DNA of 64,000 nucleotides, from contig NC_062256.1 in NCBI RefSeq assembly GCF_905475465.1, positions 5,155,662 to 5,219,661 of the forward strand, given 5' to 3'. This document shows, in pieces, positions 22,152 through 33,042 of this stretch. The translations under genes and the position numbers were made by a program. The notes beneath the pieces are model-generated. The model ran no database searches. It was not told the DNA's origin and saw only the letters and a list, made by a program, of their open reading frames with translations. The stretch's first letter is position 1. Each line of letters opens with the position of its first letter. The DNA comes from Pieris napi. Lineage: Eukaryota; Arthropoda; Insecta; Lepidoptera; Pieridae.

Positions 22152-23385
22152 CTCATTCAAAGAAAATCTGTTAATAAAATTTACCTACTTGCTTAGTTAT
22201 TCTAATTTGGTTCCCGAACATTACTATATATTCAAGAATTATAATTAATATCAAAGTGATAGGAAAGGAAAAGTCGAAATGTATGTTTTACTCACGGTCT
22301 ATATTTATAATAAATTTACAATATATCTCAATACATAAAGTTATAATTAATTCAGCCTTATTTGTATAAGTTATAAATAAAATTTATTGTTATTAAGGTG
22401 TAAAATTAAAATAATTTTACAATCATACTTTATTAATTTAATATCATAATGAAATAAACTGCAATAAGCTGCCAGAGCAAAAAATTAATTTCATTCTCCA
22501 AGAATTAGTCCTTGGGCATGTAAAAAAGGAAAAGTAAAATTTAGAGAAGAGACTATACGCAAAGTATGACTCCCGTATGACACATCTAATTCCTTGCTGA
22601 CATATTGGATTTATACTTGACCTGGATAATCTCAGCATAATTTAGGATAATACTGACTTCAACTCTTGTGGGCATGGCCGCGGGGCGTCAAACCCACAAA
22701 TATGTAAGCTGGGGAACTTGCTGGTTGTAATAATGCTACAGAGGCAGTTTAAAACAAATGTAACCTAATGATTGTGCATAAAATTAATTTTGTTTAATTT
22801 CATTTACCTATTGCTTCTTCTACAAAAGTACAAAATAGGTGCATTATTAATACATATTTCTAATTATATACATTTAAAATTAATGATAGTACTTAATAGT
22901 AGTTCCTATTTAAAGATACATATTTTACAATGGTTCAAACTTGAGGTTTCATATTACAAGTATATTTTCAGGAGTATCTTAAGATATAAATTAATTATAT
23001 TAATATAATATTTTCAGTAAATATGTATGTTAATCTGTGCCCACACAACTAAGATTATTGTTTTCATAGTATATTTTATTCCAACTAAATGTTTAATATT
23101 CAACACAATGTACAGGGCTTACTTACCAAGTAACCTTTGTTAACTATAACATAAGCATAGCCAATCTTCATTATATATCTATGAAATAATCACTGGTTAC
23201 TGTGAAACTTAAAAACTGTTAAATTGATTGTATGTTTGTCATAGAATCTATTCTATGGAAAACATATAATGTGTAATAAGATTCTACACTTATTACAATG
23301 TTTTATATCACCATACAATGCCGTGCATGCAAATTAATATAATAAATTCCATATTGACTCACAGAACATATGTACACTAATACTG
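22152..23385. other. AT-rich region, likely 3' UTR of the gene on the minus strand
   Basis: No coding sequence. It lies between the MITE and the stop codon of the 23.4-kb minus-strand gene and probably includes that gene's 3' untranslated region. Several tttatt (AATAAA on the minus strand) occur, for example near 22380. Confidence 0.4.
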
Positions 23386-24123
23386 TTAATAAGACACAGG
23401 TGGAACATGAGGCATCATATTTGTATAAATACAATGGTTTTCTGGCTTCATTGGCTCCATTTGGATATGTGTCATTACTGGGGGTGGAGGCTGGTACTGT
23501 GGAGGAACCTCTTCTTGTTTAACACTCTTTTTCTTTTCACATTTTTTAAATTTAATACCTAATTTATTAAGTAATATTAATCTTAGCGATTCCTTACCAC
23601 CTCTATAATCTAGCTCGTGTTTAGCAGCAGCTAGAATCTTACCTAACGTTGGTACTTCTTTTCTTGAAGCGTAACTATTTACTATGCCACGCAGAGCACA
23701 CAGTTTATAGTAATCTAACTGAACTTTGGTTTTTCGCATTCGTTTCTTCTTAGGTCCTGTCATTTTAGTTTGGGTCGCCTCAGCGCGCAGTCCTTCCCTT
23801 TTTATTCGTTTTATTGTACTTTCTGAGAGCCCAGTTGCTGCACAGGCGCGTTTTACTACATTTTCCACTGGAAATGCATATCCTCTATTTTGCTTTTCGC
23901 TTTCGAAGAATTTGATTACTTTGAATATGATTTCGCGTGCTTGTCCATCTATAGCCTCTTTTTTCTTTTTATCTACTTTTGGCTTGTGCTCTGGAGGCGG
24001 CGGAAGTGGTTCTACTTGCTGCTGATGCTGAATATTTATTTGATTTATATTTTGTTGTTGTTGATGAATGTGCATCGGTTGCAAAGTACTTAGGACAGGC
24101 ACGTCGTGTAAATGGGCTTCCAT
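23386..24123 (-). CDS. Intact HTH protein related to IS630-like transposase N terminus
   Basis: A single uninterrupted frame of 245 codons with good start context (caaaATGG). Residues 1-45 are His/Gln-rich, then PLPPPPEHK. Residues about 60-115 carry a helix-turn-helix-like segment (GQAREIIFKVIKFFESEKQ, then CAATGLSESTIKRIKREG). Residues 135-200 contain YYKLCALRGIVNSYASRKEV and LLNKLGIKFKKCEKKK, and the tail is Pro-rich. The same two blocks begin the IS630-like transposases at 46.5-47.1 and 33.7 kb here, where LLKDI..F.KC-type sequence leads into the catalytic domain. The catalytic domain is absent and the frame is intact. I infer a domesticated or host DNA-binding protein; a truncated transposon gene is the alternative. 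Confidence 0.65.
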   Translation of the reverse strand: MEAHLHDVPVLSTLQPMHIHQQQQNINQINIQHQQQVEPLPPPPEHKPKVDKKKKEAIDGQAREIIFKVIKFFESEKQNRGYAFPVENVVKRACAATGLSESTIKRIKREGLRAEATQTKMTGPKKKRMRKTKVQLDYYKLCALRGIVNSYASRKEVPTLGKILAAAKHELDYRGGKESLRLILLNKLGIKFKKCEKKKSVKQEEVPPQYQPPPPVMTHIQMEPMKPENHCIYTNMMPHVPPVSY

Positions 24124-24713
24124 TTTGATAAAAAAACTTACAGTTCATAGAACAATATTAAATTAACCTTCATAATTAATTGTATCGTCGCTAAATAAAA
24201 TACAAAATTTATGGAAACAAACATATAAAAACTAAATATGCCTAGGACGCCATTTGACATTAAATTTTAAAAATACATTTGATATATCTGACATATTATA
24301 TGTCACCTTCACTTGAATGCTGTCTGGCACTGACAGAAGACAGCTACAGACTACAATTTTTAATGCACTCGATACTACGGCTGACCGCTGAAGTCTAGTA
24401 ACAATCTGCTGTACGTATTACGTTCCAATCTTCAATTATTCATTAACTTATGGTAGTCGTTGATTAAAGTTTGTATACCTTTTGAATAAATACGTATGTA
24501 CTGAATGTTATAATAAATAGGTACAACGATTTTTAACCCGGCTTATAAAGTCCGTAAACTTGTGCAGCAAATCCCTTTGTAAGTAACTAACTTTATTTCT
24601 TCCATAATTTACCATCTTAGTACGCTTCTAAACCATAATATTTGTTATCATAATAAAACAAATAACAATTTACAATAATCATAAGATAGATTACTATATT
24701 TTTTTTTTTGGAG
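24124..24713. other. Upstream region of the minus-strand HTH gene
   Basis: No coding sequence. It should hold the promoter of the minus-strand gene. It ends in a T run adjoining the next element. Confidence 0.35.
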
Positions 24714-25603
24714 TTTATGGCCTGGTTTCTATAGGTCTACCAGAATCTGATGGCAATTCTTTTTTTTAAAAATTAGCGATTTTCATATGGCAATAAAAGA
24801 AAAATTTCATCTGTCAACTGAAATTTCGAGGAATTGTTTTTGGTTTGGCTTCAAATTTCCTTTAAAAAGTGATGAAAATGTCGAAGAAACCTCTTCGATC
24901 GCAAGCAAGACATATTGTTTTCAATGTTTATCAAAGAATACTTGATCAACAAGAAGCAGAACATACACAATCATCGATATTGAGCCATGTGCAAGCGTTG
25001 ACTGGTTAGTAGGCATGACACGTCTTGATACATTGGTTTATGGGATTCTTCGTGTGTATTATATTATGTACTTATACTAAACTTTGGTTTATTTCAGGGG
25101 TTTCTTATACCACAAATAAACTTGGATAGTTTTGATTTAGAATTGATCAGAAACAAGATAAATGAGTTTTACACTGTTTCTTTCTCTCAAATAGGGATCG
25201 ATGAATAGCGAAAATCTTGTGAACATGTAATAAAAATTGAAAATAAGTTCATAGAACAAGATCGGTTAATTAAGATGCAGGAGGAAAGGTTTATCATAAA
25301 TACTGCGTTGAAGACTTTTTTATGGATGTGCAGTATTTGAAACCATTTTCAAGTTCTTAATTAATTAATAAACTCTATTGAAGTTTTCATCTAAATTTCA
25401 AACCCCACATTCGCCACATTTTCAAAAATTATCATTGGATAAATTTTTATATAATTTGCATATATCACACACAGAATCAGCCGCTATAAGAAAAAAAAAG
25501 TATCAAAACGTTTTACTCCAATTTCCCCAGTATTGCTAGCATCAATTTCTTTTTTCCCTATTTGCCATCAGATCCTGGTAGACCTATAGACGTTTAGGCC
25601 ATA
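24714..25603 (+). mobile_element. Deleted IS630-like element (HTH kept, catalytic domain lost)
   Basis: The ends are inverted: tttatggcctggtttctata, then ggtctaccagaatctgatgg at the left, and the complement at 25561-25603. Inside, an exon at 24872-25004 starts MKMSKKPLRSQARHIVFNVY, the helix-turn-helix start of the family, and ends at a donor-like ggttag. After an AG acceptor come VSYTT and, in another frame, DSFDLELIRNKINEFYTV. An EHVIKIENKFIEQDRL stretch then recalls the C-terminal end of these transposases. The DDE core is missing. It is a roughly 0.9-kb non-autonomous derivative. Near-matching agatta.tatatt flanks occur on both sides. Confidence 0.6.
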
Positions 25604-26179
25604 AGATTAGTATATTCTCTATCGCAATGTTGCCATATCAGAGGTATTCCGCCTAGATTTTGGGGTTTTCTTAGTGGAAATTTTTAAAAACACGACAAAT
25701 ACAGTTTTTTCTATTGTATGTTACGTTCCTGATTTCGGAACTAAATTAAAGTAGTAAGTAGTAAACACATCGTAAGAATAGGATCCGTGTAGTAAACATT
25801 ACTAATTGTATATTCGTTTGAGCTTTGATGTGATTTCAATTACATACAAATTCTAAAATTAGATGAAAATTCGGTGATAACACTTCAGAATAATTATAAT
25901 TTTTTGTATTTAGAGGCATCCTAGGGGATTTCTGAGGGAAATCAAATTAGTCTTAGGGTTAGTTGCAGAGACCATCTGGCAACACCGCTCTATAGTTTGA
26001 TTGAGTCTCTGCTCTGCTCTATACTACAGATTCATCCAGTTTTTAGTTTTAATTATTGAAACGTAGTATTGACATCACATTGGCACCATAACATTTGACA
26101 TTTCGCTTTTAGGCTTCTCAATTTTTTATAGATTTGCAGTTTGCCTTAGTATCAGGCAATAAAGACATCAGTATTCAGT
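25604..26179. other. Intergenic stretch, nothing recognised
   Basis: No gene or clear repeat seen. Confidence 0.4.
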
Positions 26180-27398
26180 CAGTGTTGCCAACTTGGGGGT
26201 TTCCCTCTAAATTGAGGGGTAATCAAGATATCCAGGGTTTTTTTAGGGGGTACATTTATTTAGGGGGATTTTTAGGGGGTACTTCATTCAAGAATTTTTT
26301 CTCTTCAAACACACGATTCTATAAAATTTATATTAAGCTTCAAACGCAATTAACAAATTAAACCAAATATAAACTCCAAGCCTGGCTACAGCTTAAATAT
26401 CGAAAAACAATAATTTCATGTGTCAAATTTGTTCCACCGTATGATCAAATCATTTAACGTCAATATGTCAATATGATAATTCAAAATTATCAGCAACAGC
26501 AAAACAGCGCGATATCCAGGCCGATGTCTTCGACGAAATATTAGAAGCTTATCCCAATGACATTTAATAATATTGTGTTAGAAGTAAAAAAAAAGCACAT
26601 TGTAGCAATTCGTATTTCATTTTAATTCTGTCTCGTTTAACTGTAGCAGAACAGATAAAAATGAAAAAGTACAAAAAGCCCTAAAAATAATGTATTAAAA
26701 GAAATTGACGAAAACGCAAAAAAAATTCTGCCAAGAAACGTTAAGAAAAACTGAATTCTAAGAAATAAAAAAAGGGTGCGTGTACTTATGTACGCGCGTA
26801 AGCAGTTATACTTCTTTGGCATTATTAAAAATAGTTTTTGATTGCATGCAAATAATTAATTACAGTTAAATAATCAAAGACTGGAAAAGGAGTCATTATA
26901 GTCAATAAAGTTCAGTTTACATTAAAAAAATTAAAAAAATAAATATTTATTATTATTCTCTTACATTAAGTGTAACATAAATTTTATTATTATTCGAATG
27001 TTGTTTTTAAATTATGTCCAATGCCGTAGTATCTTCCGTGGGCAACTTCATTCTGTTAATTTTGTGTCACGGTGCGCGCGCATCGTAAAATTTCACTCTC
27101 ATCAATTTTTCATAACGCGCCTAAAGAAGTACAACTTCAAAAATAAGAATCGTTTCATCTCATTGTTATTATCATTAATATTATTTGGTCATTGATTAAC
27201 ATATATAAATATGTAAAATGTATCTACTCACGTATTTATGTGCATTTTTTTACTACTTCAACGTTTTTTTAATTCATATTTGAAATTACCTCTTAAACCA
27301 AGTGTACATCAATAACTTTAGGGGTTTTTGAACGAAATTTATTTGGGGTATTTGAAGTTGGTCCTAGGGGGAACATTTTGTAGGAGTTGGCAACCCTG
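26180..27398. mobile_element. Non-autonomous hAT element with perfect 8-bp duplication
   Basis: The left end is cagtgttgccaact and the right end agttggcaaccctg, matching hAT termini. The octamer tattcagt occurs directly outside both ends (26172-26179 and 27399-27406), the duplication length of hAT elements. The 1,219-bp interior is AT-rich with G-rich subterminal strings (gggggt repeats at both ends) and shows no transposase. A non-autonomous copy. Confidence 0.85.
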
Positions 27399-27406
27399 TA
27401 TTCAGT

Positions 27407-28089
27407 CTGTAGTCTGTACTCTGTAGTCTGTATCACGCATTTTACAAATCAGGATTCAGGAAACATATAACGTAACTAAAAACTAAAAAGCTTAGAGTCT
27501 GAGTTAAAAGTGCAAGCCTCATGGCCTCAACCTTCATATCAGTGATCAGTCGTCATGGATTGATTTTTATTGAGATAGACTGAATAAGGGTTTATTACTT
27601 AAATGGTACCTGGTAGATTTGTTATTTGGTAATAGGTTGTGGACTCCATTAGCAAAGCAATCTTCCATTTTGTGTAAAAGTTTGGCCTGTTATTCAAATC
27701 AAGTGTTATGATGAATGGTGAATAATGGAAACATATTTTGTTCTTGAAAAATGTGAATCAACTCAGTCAAAGTTGCTCTACATAACTTCTTTGATGATCA
27801 GATTTTAATAAGTATTTTGTCTCATGTACTTAGTAAGATCAAATTACTTGAAGTTGGATGTTTTTCCTGTGTGATAGAAGAGTTGTAAACTGGATGAATT
27901 CAGGAGGACAAATAAGATAATAAGCAATAAAGAAATAATTTAAAACAATGCAATTAATATTTCGTTCAAGATATTTCTACAAGTTTTCACCAGAGTTACA
28001 GCATAGCATCAAAAATAATGTACATAACCGGTTTCTACATATTTTTACTTTAACCAAAATTCTAATGAAGTATAAATAAAATCTAATGC
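27407..28089. other. Intergenic stretch before the LINE fragment
   Basis: Starts with a short ctgtagtctgta-type repetition around 27410-27440. No gene seen. The latter part may be decayed LINE sequence. Confidence 0.35.
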
Positions 28090-28750
28090 TTCACGCTCCG
28101 TAAGGAAGACTGCCCCCCTGTCACTCTAAATGGCACCCAATTACCACATCAAAATACAGTCCAATATTTAGGAATGCATTTAGACCGCATACTCACCTGT
28201 AAATAACATATTCAAACAAAGCGAGACGAAATTAACCACAAATACAAGAGTCTCTACTGGCTTATGGGACGAAATTCAAAACTATCCATTGACAATAAGT
28301 TGCTTTTATACAAAACCATTCTCAAACCTATATGGACATATGGAATGCAGCTTTGGGGATCTGCTAGTGCCTCAAATATAATAATAATACAAAGAGCTCA
28401 AAATTACATTCTCAAGCAAATATCAAACACCCCATGGTTTCTCAAAACAACAGAAGTCCATGAATTTTTTAACATGCCCAGGGTAAAAGAGGAAATAATC
28501 ACACATGTGTATAACTACAAACTAACACTTCAAAAGCACCCCAATCAGCTAGCAGGACAGCTAACTATACCAGAAACTACTCGACGACTAAAAATGCGGC
28601 AAGACATTTTTGACCAGGTCAACCCAACAGACCGAGTTTAAATAAGAATAGGCAGGCTCCGCTGGGAGTAGCGCCTAACACTTCAAGAAGCACTCAACGT
28701 ATATACTTATAGTGGCAGACTGATTGTATGATTAATATTTAAAAAAAATG
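28090..28750 (+). pseudogene. Jockey-type LINE, 3' end of the RT gene
   Basis: The frame reads TVQYLGMHLDRILTCK, a stop, then YKSLYWLMGRNSKLSIDNKL, LLYKTILKPIWTYGMQLWGS and a C-terminal part to about 28640. This is the region after the polymerase core in jockey-type non-LTR elements (the ILKPIWTYG block is diagnostic). The polymerase core is absent, so the copy is 5'-truncated, as is usual for LINEs. An A-rich tail (aaaaaaatgct) lies near 28740. Confidence 0.8.
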
Positions 28751-29220
28751 CTAATCTACCACACTCCCCACACAAGACCCCCGGACCAAAGAAGAGCCTT
28801 CCCGCGCGAATTATTTCGCGCGGAACATGACGACATCTAAACCTAACATCTCATCTCAAACAAAAGGGCTGGACACCTCCCGCTGGCGACTCGGAGCGCG
28901 CAGAGGACTTCAACCGCTGGTCTTCCTCGCTGGGCCTCCCTCGGGTTACCGAGGGTCTCACCCGGTGTGGTTCGACCGCGCCGACGCGCGCCCGATGTAG
29001 CCGACAAACACGATTAAGGCGCTGCGAGAGCGAGAACGCTCCGCATCGCCACGAGGCTCAGGGCCGCTCCAGGCCCGCCACCACGACCGCCCCGCCGTTG
29101 AGGGGGGCGCGAACCCGACACTCCCCGCAAGCCCATGGGCGTAACGGGGTTCCCGGCGCCACCCACGGGTGCATGCGCGGAAGAAAGCAGAACCAGTTCT
29201 CGCCATCCTGTATAAAGAAT
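28751..29220. other. GC-rich island of unknown origin
   Basis: About 450 bp far richer in G+C than the flanks, containing the hairpin cgcgcgaattatttcgcgcg at about 28804-28823 and the strings gggttcccggcgcc and tggaggcgg-like runs. Minus-strand frames exist, but they are what GC-rich DNA gives by chance. It resembles the GC-rich 3' untranslated tail of some LINEs. No family assigned. Confidence 0.4.
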
Positions 29221-29430
29221 CTTAGCGATTTCCAGTTTAAAATCTTTTAATTTAATCGAAGTTGGCTCGTTACTCTGTTCTCTTACTCTCTTTCTCTCTC
29301 TCCTTCTCTCTTGTGTCTCTCCTAAGTCTTGTGCCAGCAATGTATGGCGACAATGTCTAGTAATTGGTAAGACAAACGCTAGTAGGTACCATTTTTTAGT
29401 ATGCATTTTATTTTGTACTTCCAAGAAATG
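29221..29430. other. Non-coding stretch with a CT-rich tract
   Basis: A pyrimidine-rich tract (ctctttctctctctccttctctc) lies near 29285-29315. No gene recognised. Confidence 0.4.
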
Positions 29431-30056
29431 AGTCCAATAAATCCACTCCTCTCATAAGTCGATTAAAGATTTTTTCAAAGCAGTGGGCCCATTCTCCCTT
29501 AGTCTCTTTTATGGCATTTTTGTAGGCTTTCATCACATCTTCAGGGCTCGTAAAGCGAATATCTCGAATTTTATCTATAGTTCTTGGGAATAAATGAAAG
29601 TCGCAGGGCGCCAGGTCACGGGACTGTATGGCGGATGACTCATCATCTCGTCACCTGCCATAGTCAAATATTCAACAGTCCGTTTTGCGGAGTGCGCTGA
29701 AGCATTGTGATGAAGGAGGATCCTGCTTCATGGGCGCTGCTGTCGAATTTTTTCCAAGACAACAGGCAAACATCGATTGACATACCAGTCTGTGATGTCA
29801 AATATAGTATTTGAGTCACCGCCGTTGAACTTATCTAACATTTGGCCACACCAGTCCATGCGATCCATCGTCGGTTAAAGTATGGGGAATCCATTTGGTA
29901 CAAACCTTCCTGACGCCTAAATGTTCGTGTAATATTTCTTGACTCATACCAATGCCTAGGCTTGCCCGTTTCTGCTGATAGGTCACTCTCTTATCTTCCT
30001 CACTTATGTTACCTTCTATAGTTGCTGTTAAAGGACGTCCCTCACGCGGATCATCA
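29431..30056 (-). pseudogene. Mariner transposase, internally deleted
   Basis: On the minus strand the order is SVNDDPREGRPLTATIEGNI, KRVTYQQKRASLGI, ILHEHLGVRKVCTKWIPHTL, then DWCGQMLDKFNGGDSNTIFDI in a shifted frame. The reading then jumps to TDWYVNRCLPVVLEKIR, ILLHHNASAHSAKRTVEYL and MSHPPYSPVTWRPATFIYSQ. The first-Asp segment is lost and the second and third catalytic segments are mutated (LLHHN, SPVTW). It belongs to a mariner group with a VND..REGRP linker. Its 5' side is fused directly to piggyBac sequence at about 30056. Confidence 0.8.
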
Positions 30057-30330
30057 TTGACCGAAATATATATTTCTACCTCAACTGGTTTCAATGTAGT
30101 CTTTCCAAATCTGTTACTTACTTCCACAATGGAAGGGTGTTTGTTCGTCGTTATCATAAGTACTGGACGCTTATCCTTCCACTTAGAGACATACACTTTT
30201 TCTTTGCGTGCCCAGATATGCTCACCTTTTTTGAGCTTCTTGGTTACAATGTCCTTAGGATTATCTTTCCGATTTGTCCTCAAAGTTCCAGTCGAATGGG
30301 TTTTAAGAATGCTTTTAGTACGCCGTTGGA
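30057..30330 (-). pseudogene. piggyBac transposase fragment (copy 1)
   Basis: Reading LKTHSTGTLRTNRKDNPKD, then KKLKKGEHIWARKEKVYVSK, WKDKRPVLMITT and EVSNRFGKTTLKPVEVE, this is the C-terminal catalytic flank of a piggyBac transposase. It is open until it passes without a break into mariner sequence, making a chimeric 150-codon frame. The N-terminal and DDD core are missing. Confidence 0.75.
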
Positions 30331-30525
30331 TCCGCTGTGACCCCCTAAATTCAAACAGATATTTGTACTACAGGCATGCTAAAAAGAAAATGATATGTAT
30401 AGTATTGGCTTGCGCATACAGTAAGCTACATGTTGCAAAAAAAATTCATGTCAATCGGAGCAAAAATTATATTTCTGTATGGCGGGGAAAAAATGAAAAA
30501 CAACAAAAAATTAAATTGACAAATC
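30331..30525. other. Gap between piggyBac copies
   Basis: AT-rich with no gene seen; perhaps 3' non-coding sequence of the piggyBac copy on its right. Confidence 0.3.
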
Positions 30526-32690
30526 TTTATTATTTTAGTACAAAAACAAGAAAAAAACATGAACTGAGGAAAAAAAATACTTTTTGCTGTGTTTGTTGGC
30601 AAAACAAGACGCGCAAACACTGGGATTCGATGGGCAAGTGAGGCATACTGTACTTGTTTTTTTTTGTGAGTTTCTTGGCCTCTACGCTTGTTTTGCCTTC
30701 TTGTCGTAAACTTTCGTAGCAGTGTATACACATGCGACGTATAAGTCGATTGCGATGGTCAGTCAAAGGGTTCTTTCCGAACTCATGTGTGGGGTTACAC
30801 CAATCTGATCAGAAAAATCAATCGTGCTTTTGTGTGAGTTGTATTCGGCAATTACTAATGGTTTCAAAGTAGTTTTTCGCCTATTTCGCTTGCTTCGGAC
30901 TGTTACGAATCCAACTGAATGTTTTGTTGATAACGCGAGAACGTCCCTCTTGTCTTTCCACTTTAAAACTAAAATTCCGTCATCATTTTCTTTTGCTATC
31001 GTCTCACCTTTTTGCAACTTTGTGGAAACAATGTCTTTTGGAAACCCTCTTGGATTTTTTCGAACTGTGCCAAGCAAATGCGTAGACCGATATAAAAGAC
31101 ACTTAGCTAAGTTCACGCTTGTATAAAAATTATCGGTTACAATACTTCGGCCCGCATCTCTAGATAAATTTTGGCCAGGCGTCGTTTTCTTACCTTCATA
31201 TAAAGGGTGTCCAGCGGAATATTTTCAACTTTAGAATTTAATATAAAAAAAAATGACATCGTTTTAATTTGTTTTTATTTCAATTAAATACAGAATAACA
31301 ATGCGGATTTTATTTTTTAAAAACGATATCATTCAAATGATGGCCGTTTTTTTCAATGCACTCTTGCAGTCGGACCCTTACATTTGCGATTACGCGACGT
31401 CAAAGCGCTGGAGTAATGCTTTGAATTTCATGGCGAATGTTTTCCTGTAGGGCCTGAATTGTCCGGGGATTGTTGTTGTAGACCTTTGATTTGAGGTATC
31501 CCCATAAAAAGAAATCGCAAGGTGTGAGGTCTGGTGACCGAGGCGGCCATGGAATGTCTCCGTACTTGCTGATCAGTTTCTTCGGAAAAACTGCCCTTAA
31601 CCTTTCCATCGACACCCAAGCTGTGTGCGGAGTGGCACCGTCCTGTTGAAATTGTGTTCGATTGTCGTACCCTGAATACTGCTGCAATTGAGGTAACAGA
31701 AACTCGTCGATCATACGGCAATACACCGGAGCAGTGACCGTCTCACCTTGGTTAAAAAAATAAGGGCCAATTACCCCGCTCGCTGAAATGGCACACCAAA
31801 CTGTCGTTTTTAAACAATGTAAACGTTTTTGATGGCGCTCTCTAGGGTTGTTAGGGCACCAGTATCGCATATTTTGTTTGTTAACATAGCCATCAATATG
31901 AAAATGTGCTTCGTCACTGAATAAAATGTTTCTAAGCGTAAGTGCTGTCCGAAAACGTCCCAGCATTGTTCTTGCGAAGGATTCTCGCAAAGGATAGTCA
32001 TTTTCGTTGAGATACTGAACAATTTGCATTTTGTACGGGTGCAGCTTTAATTTCTTTTTCAAAATAACATGCACTGTTGATTTTTTTTCCTGTGGAGGCC
32101 GCAATCTTACTTATTGATTTTCGTGGATTTCGAATAATTTCATTTCGAACTTGAGACACATGTTCTGGCGTTGTTGCTGACGTTGATGGTCCAGGAATAG
32201 GTCTGTTTGCCATTGTGCCTTCTTGCCTTAATCTTTGTACCCACGACCAGATAAGTTGCGTGTTCGGCCCATCACTTAGTCGTCGAATATTAAAATGAGT
32301 ACAAAAAGCGCGACGTGCACGTACCAATGATTCACTGCACTTCAAATATTGCTCCACCGCAAACGCGCGGTGCGCTCCCGACCAGTGACTTATAGCGACT
32401 AACAAATCCGCAAATCGTACACTTTGAATGATATCCCTCCTGCTTACGTCACCCCGCTATTATTTCGATAAAGTTGGAAAATTCCTGCTGGACACCCTTT
32501 ACTATCAGATCATGTACATAACCATTTTCGTCGCATATTTTAAACAGTTTTATCCCATATTTATGCTTCTTTCCGGAGATATATTGCATGAAAACAATCC
32601 TGCCACGGAAAGCAACCATTGTCTCATCCACCGTTAGATATTCGCCAGGTGTGTTAAAATTCAGATTTTTTTTGTCAAGTCGTTTCACGT
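30526..32690 (-). pseudogene. piggyBac transposase (copy 2), split by a Tc1-like element
   Basis: The right part (32500-32690) codes NTPGEYLTVDETMVAFRGRI (a catalytic Asp region) and HKYGIKLFKICDENGYVHDL. The left part (30526-31202) resumes with EGKKTTPGQNLSRD, VTDNFYTSVNLAKCLLYRST, a KWKDKRDVLALSTKHS block, and a Cys-containing tail (RRMCIHCYESLRQEG), shifted in frame near 30780. Between them lies a complete Tc1-like element (31203-32499). Upstream of 32690 the N-terminal half is missing. The break falls within a single codon region just before EGKKTTP, so the insertion is clean. Confidence 0.85.
31203..32499 (-). mobile_element. Near-intact Tc1-like element inserted in piggyBac
   Basis: The ends are perfect inverted repeats (aagggtgtccagc / gctggacaccctt) with TA on both outer sides (31201-31202 and 32500-32501). 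The 1,297-bp element encodes one transposase on the minus strand, from about 32405 to about 31330. It has a DNA-binding part with SWVQRLRQEGTM and NRPIPGPSTSATTPEHV, then FSDEAHFHIDGYVNKQNMRY (Asp 1), TQFQQDGATPHTAWVSMERL (Asp 2) and PPRSPDLTPCDFFLWGYLKS (third acidic residue). Only one frameshift (near 32085) and one stop (TGA near 31409, after ITPAL) break it, so it is a young copy. Confidence 0.9.
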
Positions 32691-33042
32691 TCGTGACGTT
32701 TCACTCGGAGAAGTCTTTCACCTAGGTGACAAATGATAATATGTATCCTCAATGTGCCAGCACCGCAGCAGTAATTCAAAGCGATTTCAGCTCATTACTG
32801 AACTAGCTACGGGATGTTTGTATAATATATTTTGCCTCCAGTATTAATCAGATATATTAGGCAGTTTTTTTATACCCATCCATATCAGCAGACCAAGGAA
32901 TTTCTTCATTTTGATATGATCACAATCCTTCCAATCAACTAGTCTACTTGACCGTCTCAAAACTGTAACTAACATCGTTTTATTTGCGTATCAGTTAGTC
33001 ATGGTTACCATCAGGTTAATTATTTCTTCATCCACAAACAAA
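32691..33042. other. Stretch between piggyBac and IS630-like copies
   Basis: No gene recognised. The piggyBac homology stops abruptly after MKRLDKKN. Confidence 0.35.

Noticed and set aside
21901..22248. 115-codon plus-strand frame
   Set aside because: It runs through the inverted arms and spacer of the MITE; the frame is a by-product of GC-rich repeat sequence.
22772..23008. 78-codon plus-strand frame
   Set aside because: AT-rich, Ile/Leu/Tyr-heavy, within the presumed 3' UTR of the minus-strand gene.
28958..29424. Two minus-strand frames in GC-rich DNA
   Set aside because: Low stop density follows from base composition; no family features.
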